Source: Acidobacteriota bacterium
GTDB lineage: Bacteria; Acidobacteriota; Vicinamibacteria; Vicinamibacterales; SCN-69-37
Direction of reading: 5' to 3'
DNA length: 64,000 nucleotides
Assembly: GCA_016716905.1 (NCBI GenBank)
Contig: JADJUS010000022.1
Coordinates: 1,537,501 to 1,601,500, forward strand
Shown here: positions 24,910-33,193 of the stretch, one piece after another
How the letters are laid out: every line of letters begins with the position of its first letter
Position numbering within the stretch: the stretch's first letter is position 1
Program-made: the position numbers and the translations under genes
The notes under the pieces: model-generated
Database searches by the model: none
Told to the model about the DNA's origin: nothing
What the model saw: the letters and a program-made list of their open reading frames with translations, nothing else

Positions 24910-27616
24910 CCGGATCCACTTTCATCGCGCGACGCGCCGGCCGCCAGCACGCCACGGACGCGGCGACCAGCAGCAGTACAGACACCGCGATCACTGCGAT
25001 CGGGTCAGACGGCTCCACTTCATAGAGAATCGTCCGCATCACCCGCACAAGGAAATAGGAGGCGACCAGTCCAATCGCCAACCCTGTGACCGTCAGCGTG
25101 AGGCCGTTGCGAAGGATGAGCCTGAACACACCTTCGGGACTGGCGCCCAGTGCGAGCCGAATGCCAATCTCGCGCATCCTCTGCGTCACGAGGTACGACA
25201 ACACTCCATAAATGCCCGCCACGGCCAGGCCTAACCCCATCGCGGCAAACGTCAACAGCAGAACCAACACGAGCCGAGGCCGCGCAATGGCTTCATCGAA
25301 CAGGTCGTTGACGACGTTGGTTTTCCAGATGACCAGACGACCGTCAATCCGATGCGCCGCCTGACTGAGCGTTGGAATCACCGTCGCCACGTTTTCCGCC
25401 CTGACCACAAACGTGCGGTACTCGATGATCGACGGCGGATTCGGTCGCGGCCGCGCCGTCGCGCCCGGGGGCAACCGCATCGGTTGAAACCACTCAAACG
25501 CCCCCTCCGCATCGTCCAAATTCAACTGGCGGACTTCGTTCGAGACGCCGACGACGGTGAACGACCGAGCGCTTTCCGCATACCGGAACGTTTTGCCGAT
25601 GGGCGATTGGCCGGGCCAGAACTTCTTCGCAAAGCTCTGGGAAACAATGGTCGAGGCTGCCGGTTCGTTTTCGGTAAAGGTGCGGCCTTCGATAATCCTC
25701 AACCCGATCGTGGAGAAGTAGTCGGGCCAGACTTTGTAGACGGGCACCACCACCTCATCGCTCAACTGCCCGGGTCGATCCAGAAATTCGAGCTGGGCGA
25801 ACGCGATTCCGTCCGTGTCGGGTGGGACGGAGCCGGCGCTGGCGGCCGCCACATCAGGCAGGCGGCGAAGCTCCGTGAGTACGGCATCAACGAGCCGATC
25901 CCGGACGGCCGCGTCTGCGTAGGGTCCCGACGGGAAGCCAACTCTCATCACGACCAGGCCATCCGAATCAAAGCCGCGGTCGGTCGAATGAAGCTTCTGG
26001 AAACTTCTGGCCATCAGCGCCGCGCCAACAAGCAGCACGATGGCGATCGTCACCTCAGCCACCACCAGAGAGGAACGAATGCGTCGAGAGGCCACCGAGC
26101 CAGCCGAAGAACGAGACTCCTGGCGGAGGACGCCCAGCACGTTGGCGCGGGATCCGATGATGGCCGGCGGCAGACCAAAGAGCAGCGAGGTGAAGAGCCC
26201 GGCGATGACGGCAAATGACAACACGCGCCCGTCGAGGTCGATCGTGTTCATGCTCTGAAACACCATCTCTTCGGGGATGAGCGCGCCCGAAAGCGCGAGG
26301 GCACCCCACGCCACGGCCAGGCCTGCTGCCGATCCCACCACGCCAATGAGGAGGTTTTCGACGACCGTCTCTCGGATGAGATCGCGGCGGCTGGCGCCGA
26401 GGGCCGACCGCATGGCGAAGTCGCGGCTGCGGGCGAGCGTCCGTGCGAGCGAGAGGTTCGCGATGTTGGCGCAAACAATGAGCAGCAGGAATCCCACAGC
26501 GCCGCCAAGGACGACGAGTGATTGGCGGGTGCGTGCGTCGCCGATCTTCTGCCGCGAGCGCAACGTGGCGGTCATCCCGTCATCTCCGCCCGACGCTTTG
26601 ACCAGACGACCGCCGCGCTCCTTGACGCGTGCGTCGGCTTGTTCAAACGCCACGCCCGGCTGGAGGCGCGCGAACGGCACGACCTCGGCGCCGGCGCTGC
26701 GCCACGCCGGCGGCTCCTGCATATCGAGCGGGAGCCACAAGTCCTGCGCCTTGTTTGGAAAGTGGAACGTTGAGGGAAGCACGCCGATCACGATGTGGGG
26801 GCGCGCGTTGAGAACCAGGGTGGAGTTGATCACGCCGCTCATCGAGCCAAGGGATTCGCGCCAGAAGCGTTCACTGATCACCACCTGCCCGTCCGTGCCC
26901 TGGCGACCGTCGCCTGCGCTGAACAACCGGCCTTGTGCGGGCGCCACACCCAACATCGCAAGGAGTCCGGGCGATACGAGAGCGGCATTCACAGAGCGCG
27001 CCCCTTCGGAGGCCTGATGAATCACCGAGTCGGTGTCGTACGCCTCGAAGCGATCGAACAGGTCGCGCTGGCCTTGCCACTCGCGGAAGAGTTCGCGTGT
27101 GAAACCTGGAAACGAGACTTTGGACTTCTCTGCGAAGTTGTGGAGCTCGACAAGCCGATCGGCCTGCGCGAAGGGCATCGGACGAATCAGCAACGAGTCG
27201 ATCACGCTGAAGATGGCGGTGTTGGCGCCGATGCCAAGGGCGAGCGTCAGGACGGCGATTCCCGACTGCACGCGGCTGGCGAGCAGGCTGCGAACAGCGA
27301 GGCGGATGTCGTGCGACAGGGTCTGCATGAAGGGCCGGCCTTTGTGATGAGGAACGTTCGGTGTGTGGCCGCCGGTAATTGGCGTGGGGATGCCGGCGCG
27401 AGCTTTGACCGATGCGCGTGCGAGGTCGGTGATTTCGGCGCAGACGGTGTGTGCGAAACCCCACCAGCCGCGGGTGGCGCGGGCATCACGACACACCTCC
27501 ATCAGCGTCTCTTCGGCATCGGCGCTCCACATGCGTTGTTGCGCCGCAGGCGCAAGGCGCATCACCCATCGGGCGGCGCCGGCGACGGCACGCGGAACGT
27601 GAGCCGGGCGGGTCAC
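24887..27616 (-). CDS. ADOP-type ABC transporter permease (MacB/FtsX fold), copy 1
   Basis: A 909-residue membrane protein of the acidobacterial duplicated-permease type. Residues 1-75 are the soluble ADOP prefix (LAPAAQQRMWSADAEETLMEV); after a linker the MacB core begins at about 96 (MQTLSHDIRLAVRSLLAS) with the first helix (VLTLALGIGANTAIFSVIDSLL), a large periplasmic domain, an FtsX domain near 380-520 and a second periplasmic domain and FtsX unit at the C-terminus (MREIGIRLALGASPEGVFRL, WRPARRAMKVDPVNLLR). No ATPase is adjacent, as is usual for ADOPs. It directly follows its PadR regulator (2-base gap), so the pair is an operon. Probable efflux or mechanotransmission role; substrate unknown. 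Confidence 0.88.
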   Translation of the reverse strand: MTRPAHVPRAVAGAARWVMRLAPAAQQRMWSADAEETLMEVCRDARATRGWWGFAHTVCAEITDLARASVKARAGIPTPITGGHTPNVPHHKGRPFMQTLSHDIRLAVRSLLASRVQSGIAVLTLALGIGANTAIFSVIDSLLIRPMPFAQADRLVELHNFAEKSKVSFPGFTRELFREWQGQRDLFDRFEAYDTDSVIHQASEGARSVNAALVSPGLLAMLGVAPAQGRLFSAGDGRQGTDGQVVISERFWRESLGSMSGVINSTLVLNARPHIVIGVLPSTFHFPNKAQDLWLPLDMQEPPAWRSAGAEVVPFARLQPGVAFEQADARVKERGGRLVKASGGDDGMTATLRSRQKIGDARTRQSLVVLGGAVGFLLLIVCANIANLSLARTLARSRDFAMRSALGASRRDLIRETVVENLLIGVVGSAAGLAVAWGALALSGALIPEEMVFQSMNTIDLDGRVLSFAVIAGLFTSLLFGLPPAIIGSRANVLGVLRQESRSSAGSVASRRIRSSLVVAEVTIAIVLLVGAALMARSFQKLHSTDRGFDSDGLVVMRVGFPSGPYADAAVRDRLVDAVLTELRRLPDVAAASAGSVPPDTDGIAFAQLEFLDRPGQLSDEVVVPVYKVWPDYFSTIGLRIIEGRTFTENEPAASTIVSQSFAKKFWPGQSPIGKTFRYAESARSFTVVGVSNEVRQLNLDDAEGAFEWFQPMRLPPGATARPRPNPPSIIEYRTFVVRAENVATVIPTLSQAAHRIDGRLVIWKTNVVNDLFDEAIARPRLVLVLLLTFAAMGLGLAVAGIYGVLSYLVTQRMREIGIRLALGASPEGVFRLILRNGLTLTVTGLAIGLVASYFLVRVMRTILYEVEPSDPIAVIAVSVLLLVAASVACWRPARRAMKVDPVNLLREQ

Positions 27617-27618
27617 CG

Positions 27619-28080
27619 TTACACTCCGCCCGCGTCGCTGAGAACGTGTTTGCGCCGAGCGTCGCCGATGAGCCCTTCCAGCCGTTGGGCCTCGGCGCGG
27701 AGCACCGCGTCGCCCAGGGTGGTCAGCTGGTAGTAACGGCGGCGGGAGTCGGCGCGGGCGGCGGGGCCGTCGGCGCCGCCGGCGGTGCCGCTGATCGGGG
27801 TCCGGAGGTCGCTGATCGGAGTCCCAGGGTCCTGGGGTCCTGGGGTCGATACCTGCCCCCTGGCCTGGCCCGGTTCGGCGATGAGTTCCTGCTCCATCAG
27901 CCGTTGCAAAAGTGTGTACAGCGTTCCCGTCCGGAGCCTGACCGCTCCCCCTGACCGCTCTTCGACCTCTTTGATGATGGCGTAGCCGTGCCTGGCGCCA
28001 TCTGCCAAAGCGAGCAATACCTGGAAGGCGAACGGTGTAAGTGGTAGAAAAGAAAGGTGGTTCTTGTTGTCGACGGGCAT
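27619..28080 (-). CDS. PadR-family transcriptional regulator with repeat-derived insert
   Basis: DNA-binding regulator, probably repressing its own operon with the ADOP permease downstream. The winged helix is clear: FAFQVLLALADGARHGYAIIKEVEERSGG (helices 1-2, quoted in parts), LRTGTLYTLLQRLMEQELI (recognition helix), then RRRYYQLTTLGDAVL (wing and last strand). Between LIAEPG and DSRRRYY about 38 residues (71-109), rich in Pro, Gly and Asp, are inserted; normal PadRs have about ten here, as in the second PadR at 28397. The insert is encoded by a CCTGGGGT/CCAGGGTC simple-repeat run, so it appears to be repeat expansion in the wing. ATG 28080 is preceded by GAGAAG; a perfect dyad lies upstream (28104). 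Confidence 0.87.
   Translation of the reverse strand: MPVDNKNHLSFLPLTPFAFQVLLALADGARHGYAIIKEVEERSGGAVRLRTGTLYTLLQRLMEQELIAEPGQARGQVSTPGPQDPGTPISDLRTPISGTAGGADGPAARADSRRRYYQLTTLGDAVLRAEAQRLEGLIGDARRKHVLSDAGGV
27796..27850. repeat. CCTGGGGT run within the PadR gene
   Basis: Units such as GGTCCTGGGGTCC and GGAGGTCGCTGATCGG repeat in this in-frame stretch, coding for the wing insert. The same GGTCC/CCAGG units occur at 19675 and 22838. Confidence 0.65.
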
Positions 28081-28103
28081 ATTAACTAGCTTCTCATATG
28101 GAT

Positions 28104-28124
28104 AAGTAGATAATCAATCTACTT
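28104..28124. promoter_or_regulatory. Candidate PadR operator, dyad AAGTAGAT-N5-ATCTACTT
   Basis: A perfect 8-bp inverted repeat with a 5-base spacer in a strikingly AT-rich 60-base stretch (28081-28140), some 25 bases before the PadR ATG. The position and symmetry suit autoregulation by the dimeric PadR protein. Only this copy was noticed; no copy is seen upstream of the second PadR gene. Confidence 0.55.
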
Positions 28125-28174
28125 TCTTTCTGTGCATTGGACGATTGAATGGGGCGAAAGGTTTGCCAGGGTCC

Positions 28175-28347
28175 GGCGCGCTTGAAGTTCAGCGCGCCCT
28201 ACGAAGACACGGATTTCGAGGCGCGGCCTCGTCCGGAATTTCGTAGCGCGGCCTGGGTCTCAAGGCCGCGGAGGTCGGCGCGCTTGAGACCCAGCGCGCC
28301 CTACGAGGACACGCATTTCGTAGCGCGGCCTGGACCTCAAGGCCGCG
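28175..28347. repeat. Array of four alternating GC-rich hairpins
   Basis: Two types alternate: GGCGCGCTTGA...CAGCGCGCC (28175-28198 and 28277-28300) and CGCGGCCTG...CAAGGCCGCG (28247-28270 and 28324-28347). Spacers read CTACGAnGACACnnATTTCG. The second spacer, 28301-28323, is identical to that of the copy at 31400-31470. With the AT-rich PadR upstream region these fill the 316-base gap between the two PadR genes; no gene is seen in it. Confidence 0.85.
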
Positions 28348-28351
28348 GAAC

Positions 28352-28380
28352 TTGCACTTTACTCCGTCCGACGGTATAAC
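28352..28380 (+). promoter_or_regulatory. Candidate promoter of the second PadR-ADOP operon
   Basis: TTGCAC (28352-28357) and TATAAC (28375-28380) are separated by exactly 17 bases, followed by GGAGG (28387-28391) and GTG 28397. The -10 matches consensus at 5 of 6, the -35 at only 3 of 6. If real, the first base of the -35 is the upstream TTG that would otherwise be a start codon, so GTG 28397 is the start. Confidence 0.5.
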
Positions 28381-28396
28381 GTTGGCCGGAGGCAAC

Positions 28397-28711
28397 GTGA
28401 CACCCCAGGTCTTCCAGATTTTGCTATCCCTCGCCGACGGCCCTCTGCATGGCTACGCCGTCATCGCCGAGATTCGAGAGCGCACCGGCGGTGAGATGCG
28501 GCTCACCGCGAGCACCTTGTATGACGCCCTAGCCCGGCTGGTGGACCAGAAACTGATCGAGCAAGCACCGGCCGTTCCGGACGCGGCGCCCGGAGACGCG
28601 CGACGCCGCTACTACCAGCTCACGGCAGCCGGCCGCACGGCGGCCGAGCAGGAGTCTGCGCGTCTGGCCCGGCTTCTTCAAATGGCAAGAGAGAAACGGT
28701 TCCTCGCGTAA
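28397..28711 (+). CDS. PadR-family transcriptional regulator
   Basis: A short 104-residue winged-helix regulator, divergent from the other PadR and just upstream (20 bases) of the second ADOP permease, which it probably controls. The helices VFQILLSLADGPLHGYAVI and LTASTLYDALARLVDQKLIE and the wing ARRRYYQLTAAGRTAAEQE are all typical; the last helix (LARLLQMAREKRF) would be the dimerisation arm. GTG 28397 is chosen because GGAGG lies five bases before it and it begins exactly at the family's first helix. The wing has the normal length, in contrast to its divergent neighbour. Confidence 0.88.
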   Translation: MTPQVFQILLSLADGPLHGYAVIAEIRERTGGEMRLTASTLYDALARLVDQKLIEQAPAVPDAAPGDARRRYYQLTAAGRTAAEQESARLARLLQMAREKRFLA

Positions 28712-28731
28712 CGCGCTCATAGGAATCGCGC

Positions 28732-31386
28732 ATGTATCGCCTGTTGCTTCTCCTCCTGCCCCCCCAACGCCGCGCGATGTACGGCGCGGAGATGAACGAC
28801 GTGTTCGTAACGCTGTGTGCGCACGCTCGACAAGAGCGCGGATGGGTCGGCGTCATCGCCACCTGGATGAAGGAGGCGCTGGGCATGACGAAGTTTGCGT
28901 GGCGCGAACGCGGCGGCGGCAGCCCTGATGTGCGCCTCCACGAAACGCGCGGGCCCAGGCCTTTCAACCACGACGAGTGGCGCTGGGCGTGGCGCGGCGT
29001 CCGCGCGCGAGGATGGCGCACCGTGTTTGTGGTGCTGCTCTTCGGCCTCGCATTGGGTGCGAACGCCGTCGTCTTTGCCGCAGCCGATGCATTTGTATTC
29101 CGCACGCTGCCCTACGATCGCCCGGATGGACTCGTGGTGATGCAACGGTCCTCCCGGGGGCTTCTTGGTGTCAGCGACTACACGTATCGCGACGCGATCT
29201 TTGAGTGGCGCAAGCACACCGACCTGTTTGCGGGTGTCCACGCGCACGATCGAGGCGCGTCTGCGTACCTGACCGCGGATGGTTCTACCGAGGTGGTTCG
29301 CGCGCAGCGTGTCACGCCGGGGATGTTTGAGCTGCTCGGAGTGTTGCCCGCGATCGGCAGACCGTTTTTGCCGGCGGACGCTGTGAAAGGCGCCCCTCCG
29401 GTCGTTGTGATCAGCGACGCACTTGCGCGCCGGTTATTCGGGGGGGCCGATCTGGCAGTCGGCCAGACCTTCTTCACCGGCACCGACACGCCCGAAGTGA
29501 TTGGCGTCATGGCGCCGGCGTTCCGGTTCCCTACCGCGGCCGAGCAGATCTGGCGGCCACTCGATCTGGAAACGCAGCCCTACAATTCGGGTGTCGCCCA
29601 TATCGCGCGTCTCGCACCGGGCGTGACGTTGGACGAGGCTGCGGCGGCCGTGACGAATCGCCTGCCCGCTGTCGCCGCAGTTGTGCCTGAAGATTCGCGA
29701 CGGCTCCTGAACCGCGCGATCCGGGATAAGGAGCTCTCCCTGAATTCACTCGCCGGCTTCCGGCGGCAGGCAGATGTATCCCTGATTTTTTCTGTGCTTG
29801 TTGGCGCGGCGGTCAGCCTGCTGCTCATTGCGTGCGCAAATGTCGTCAGCCTGGAGCTCGCGTCGGCGTCTTCGAGGCTTCGCACGCTATCGGTGCAATC
29901 GGCTCTGGGCGCCACGCGGGCGTCGCTGGTCCGCGTATGTCTGCTCGAAGGCGGACTGCTCATGGTGTTGAGCGCGGCGACCGCGACCGGCATCGCACTG
30001 TGGGGCACCGGTGTGCTCTCTGATCAACTCACCGTCAGCATGCGTGAGGCGCTGGCGAACCCTGTGGATGTGGACCTGCGTGCACTGGCGCTCATGGTGG
30101 GTCTTGCAGCAATGGCGTGGGTGATGACCGTCACGCCGACCCTCGTGCGCGTGTCCAGTCTCTCGGTCGTCTCGGGCCTGCGCCACGATCCCAGAACCAT
30201 GCCTGTCTCACGCGCGGGGGCGCGAACGCGCCAGTGGCTCATGACGTCGCAGGTGGCCCTCACGGTGCTGCTCCTGGTCGGCGCGCTCCTGTACATCCGC
30301 ACGTACGAAGCCCGCGTGGGGCTCGACAAGGGCCTGGATGCCAGCGCGGTGGCGACGCTTCAGGTGTACCAGGCGCCGGACGGCAAACGCGAGCCCGCCG
30401 AACTGGAAGCGGAGTTGCTGGCCCGGCTCCGTGGCCTGCCCGGAGTGCTGGCCGTGGCGCGCACCTGGAACCTGCCGCCGTCAACACAGTCTGGCGCAAG
30501 CGGTCCGATCCGCATCAACGGCGACGTGGTCGACACAGGTAACAAGTGGACGATGGTGTCGCACTACAGCGTGGACCCTGATTACTTTCGGGTGATGTCG
30601 ATCACGCTGCTATCCGGACAGTTCTTTGATGCGACCTCGCGGCCTGAACACGTCGTGATCGACGAGCGGTTTGCGCGCACGTTCTGGCCCAACAGTTCTC
30701 CGCTCGGCTCCAGGTTTCGCATCGGTTCGACGGGTATTGCCGGTGTCAGTGAATATGAAGTCATTGGCGTCAGCCGGCAAATGCGCGCGGACCGGCTCGA
30801 GACTCCGGAAGGCGGGAACGTCTTTGTGTCGTACATTCGGCTGTCTAAGGATTCCGCGCCACTGACTTTTGTCGCGAAGCTCGACGATGAGCGCCGGCTG
30901 CCTATGATCGGAGAGGCTGCGAGTTCGGTGGCGCCGCGACTTGTGGTGCGCACAGACACCATCGAGGCGCGCTATCGCAGGCTTGAAGGCAACACCCGCC
31001 TGGCCGCAGCCATCACCGGCGCGTTTGGTGCCGTCGCGTGGATCGTGGCAACGGCGGGTATCTTTGCCGTCATGGCGTTCCTCGTCTCGGGTCGCACGCG
31101 CGAGATCGGCATCCGGATGGCGCTTGGCGCGGATCGCGGCAACGTGTTGCGGATGGTCTTCGGGTCGTCGCTCCGGTTTGTTGTGATTGGCACGGCCCTG
31201 GGCTTGACGGCCGCAGCTATCGCCAGCCAGTACATCTCGACGCAACTGTTTGGCGTCACGCCCACCGACCCATTGACCTACGCCGGAGTCGCCGCGCTTG
31301 TCATCACCACCGCCGCGCTTGCGACGTGGTGGCCGGCGCGACAAGCCGCGCGCGTCGATCCGGCGATTACATTGCGCGCGGAGTAG
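28732..31386 (+). CDS. ADOP-type ABC transporter permease (MacB/FtsX fold), copy 2
   Basis: An 884-residue permease with the soluble ADOP prefix (MYRLLLLLLPPQRRAMYGAEM, about 1-75), the first helix near 95-125 (TVFVVLLFGLALGANAVVFA), a periplasmic MacB domain, and two FtsX units; the last contains VSGRTREIGIRMALGADRG and ends WWPARQAARVDPAITLRAE. It is the partner of the PadR gene upstream. Sequence is clearly divergent from copy 1, so the two are old paralogues rather than a recent duplication. No ATPase is linked. The ends of the gene and the following hairpin pair (31400) are in close contact. Confidence 0.87.
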   Translation: MYRLLLLLLPPQRRAMYGAEMNDVFVTLCAHARQERGWVGVIATWMKEALGMTKFAWRERGGGSPDVRLHETRGPRPFNHDEWRWAWRGVRARGWRTVFVVLLFGLALGANAVVFAAADAFVFRTLPYDRPDGLVVMQRSSRGLLGVSDYTYRDAIFEWRKHTDLFAGVHAHDRGASAYLTADGSTEVVRAQRVTPGMFELLGVLPAIGRPFLPADAVKGAPPVVVISDALARRLFGGADLAVGQTFFTGTDTPEVIGVMAPAFRFPTAAEQIWRPLDLETQPYNSGVAHIARLAPGVTLDEAAAAVTNRLPAVAAVVPEDSRRLLNRAIRDKELSLNSLAGFRRQADVSLIFSVLVGAAVSLLLIACANVVSLELASASSRLRTLSVQSALGATRASLVRVCLLEGGLLMVLSAATATGIALWGTGVLSDQLTVSMREALANPVDVDLRALALMVGLAAMAWVMTVTPTLVRVSSLSVVSGLRHDPRTMPVSRAGARTRQWLMTSQVALTVLLLVGALLYIRTYEARVGLDKGLDASAVATLQVYQAPDGKREPAELEAELLARLRGLPGVLAVARTWNLPPSTQSGASGPIRINGDVVDTGNKWTMVSHYSVDPDYFRVMSITLLSGQFFDATSRPEHVVIDERFARTFWPNSSPLGSRFRIGSTGIAGVSEYEVIGVSRQMRADRLETPEGGNVFVSYIRLSKDSAPLTFVAKLDDERRLPMIGEAASSVAPRLVVRTDTIEARYRRLEGNTRLAAAITGAFGAVAWIVATAGIFAVMAFLVSGRTREIGIRMALGADRGNVLRMVFGSSLRFVVIGTALGLTAAAIASQYISTQLFGVTPTDPLTYAGVAALVITTAALATWWPARQAARVDPAITLRAE

Positions 31387-31399
31387 CGGCGCGGGCTTC

Positions 31400-31470
31400 G
31401 GCGCCCTTGAGAACCAGGGCGCCCTACGAGGACACGCATTTCGTAGCGCGGCCTGAACTTCAAGGCCGCG
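31400..31470. repeat. Composite hairpin pair
   Basis: GGCGCCC...GGGCGCC (31400-31424) and CGCGGCCTGAACTTCAAGGC (31447-31470, arms CGCGGCCT/AGGCCGCG) are separated by a spacer identical over 22 bases to that at 28301. It fills the gap after the second ADOP gene. Confidence 0.8.
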
Positions 31471-32563
31471 GACCTCTGATCGCCGCCATCGCGGCCGCGT
31501 CCACCGCCTGCGCGGCGCCGATGCTGCCGTTGGTCATGATCACCACGCCGCGATCGGCCGCGGCATCGAAGGCGACGATGGCGTACCAGAAGGTATTGGA
31601 GCCGTTGTGCCAGATGACGCGCCGGTCGGGCGTCGCCTGCGAGACCCAGCCCATCGCGTAGGTGGCACCGGCGTCGGGCTGATGCAGCCGCTTGAACGTG
31701 TCCACCTTGACGATGCCGTCCTGACCCCGCTCACCGCGAAGATGCGCCTGTCCCCATCGCGCAAGATCGCCCACCGTCATGTGCAACCTGCCCGCAGGAC
31801 CGAGGTAGGGCGGGTTGTCAGCACCGACGCCGGGCTCGACCGGCGTCAGTGTGCCGCTCGTGGCACGACGATGGCCTCGGGGCTGGGTGAGCAGATTGGG
31901 CACGCCGGGAGGGCCATGGCCTGCACTGGCGAGACCGAGGGGTGACAGCACTTCGTCGCGCACAAGGTCCTCCCAAGCCCTCTTCGACTTCGCTTCCAGG
32001 ATCGCGCCCGCAATGATGTAGCCGAGATTCGAGTAAAGGTACGCGGCGCCGGGCGCGGCGGTCGGATCTGTCGCGAGCGCGGCGTCGATCACGCGTTGCC
32101 GCTGCACATCCACCGTTGGCGCACCTTGTGCGACCGACGCCATCATGCCAGGCAACACGTTCGCGGGCAGACCGGCGCGATGACTCAGCAACTGCGCCAG
32201 CGTCACCGGCGCGAACTTGCCGGCGCGCGGGCCGAGCAGGTCGCCCAGCGTGGATGTCCACGACATCTCACCGCGTTCCACGAACTTGGCCGTCAGCAGT
32301 GACGTGAACGACTTGGTGATCGACCCGATGTGCCAGAGGTCGTCCGGAGTCACCGGTGTCGTGTCGCCCATCTTCCGCACGCCGATGGCGCTGACCGCCG
32401 ACACCTCCGCGGACGAAAACGTCGCGCCCGCCACGGCGGGCAGATTGGACTGTGTGCGCAGGGTTTCCAGGCGCGCCGCAAATGTCGGCTCCTGCGACGC
32501 GAGAGGCCGAAGGCCACACACCAGACCGACACACGCCACAACAACGACAGCTCTTACGCGCAT
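31460..32563 (-). CDS. Exported serine hydrolase, beta-lactamase family (class C/PbpX-like)
   Basis: From ATG 32563 the 367 residues have a signal peptide (VVVVACVGLVCGLRPLASQ) and the class C/esterase-like fold: SxxK at S81-K84 (IGSITKSFTS), the second motif Y-S-N in YLYSNLGYIIAG and the third motif HNG in VIWHNGSNTFWYA (in place of KTG). These are features of the EstB/PBP4*/DD-peptidase-like group, not of clinical beta-lactamases. The longer frame to 32821 overlaps the upstream gene. Its ATG overlaps the stop of the membrane protein gene by one base (TAATG), making it the last gene of the sigma-factor operon. The stop lies within the composite hairpin pair. Role in cell wall or ester turnover is inferred. 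Confidence 0.87.
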   Translation of the reverse strand: MRVRAVVVVACVGLVCGLRPLASQEPTFAARLETLRTQSNLPAVAGATFSSAEVSAVSAIGVRKMGDTTPVTPDDLWHIGSITKSFTSLLTAKFVERGEMSWTSTLGDLLGPRAGKFAPVTLAQLLSHRAGLPANVLPGMMASVAQGAPTVDVQRQRVIDAALATDPTAAPGAAYLYSNLGYIIAGAILEAKSKRAWEDLVRDEVLSPLGLASAGHGPPGVPNLLTQPRGHRRATSGTLTPVEPGVGADNPPYLGPAGRLHMTVGDLARWGQAHLRGERGQDGIVKVDTFKRLHQPDAGATYAMGWVSQATPDRRVIWHNGSNTFWYAIVAFDAAADRGVVIMTNGSIGAAQAVDAAAMAAIRGPRP

Positions 32564-33192
32564 TACATCTCCTCTTCGAGGTTCTTCATCAACGCCACCA
32601 ACTGCGCTCGATGCGGCAACAGGGTGTTTTTGACCGCCCGGTCGTTGAGTCGCCACACAAACCAGAATGCGGCTCCCACAACGGGGATCACCAATGCAAA
32701 GACTCCGACGAATCCAACCCACGTGCGCGCCCAGACCTCGGGGCCGATGTCGGCTTTCATCCCAAGGAGTGCGCCGGCGCAAATCAGGAGCGCCACGACA
32801 AACAGCGGCGCGAGGTACCACCAGCCGACCGACCCCAGCATCCGTACCTGATGGTCGATCTCCTCAAGCGCCTGCTGCAACCCCTGGCGCACAGTGGAGC
32901 CGACCGGGGGCGCAGACGGCTTGCGCAGGCGTTCGCGCACAAACGCGGCGCCAACGCCCAGAGTCACCAGCGCCGCCATCACCCACGGCCACACCACGGG
33001 TGCGAGCGTGGCAATCCAGACAAACGCGCCGCTCATCCCAACGGTGGTCCCAAGTTCGACATAGTCGCGCGTGGCGACCCGACGGTTCAGCACTCGCGCC
33101 TGCTTCAGCGCCTGTTGAATCCGGGCCTGATCTCCGCCGGGCGCTGGTGCCGGCTGTTGTGCCCAACTCTGCTGGATGTGTGCGAAGTCCAT
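32563..33192 (-). CDS. Membrane protein of the sigma-factor operon
   Basis: A 209-residue protein with an N-terminal cytoplasmic part (MDFAHIQQSWAQQPAPAPG), two adjacent membrane segments (about 55-95), a soluble helix and two more membrane segments (about 125-185), ending in a charged tail (LVALMKNLEEEM). Its start lies one base after the sigma factor's stop, so it is cotranslated and is the natural candidate for its antagonist. However, no zinc-binding anti-sigma motif (HxxxCxxC) is visible. ATG 33192 is chosen; the open frame to 33312 overlaps the sigma gene. Function not established. Confidence 0.75.
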   Translation of the reverse strand: MDFAHIQQSWAQQPAPAPGGDQARIQQALKQARVLNRRVATRDYVELGTTVGMSGAFVWIATLAPVVWPWVMAALVTLGVGAAFVRERLRKPSAPPVGSTVRQGLQQALEEIDHQVRMLGSVGWWYLAPLFVVALLICAGALLGMKADIGPEVWARTWVGFVGVFALVIPVVGAAFWFVWRLNDRAVKNTLLPHRAQLVALMKNLEEEM

Positions 33193-33193
33193 C

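Noticed and set aside
28175..28347. CRISPR array
   Set aside because: The repeated units are palindromic hairpins of two alternating kinds with conserved, not unique, spacers, and no cas gene is nearby.
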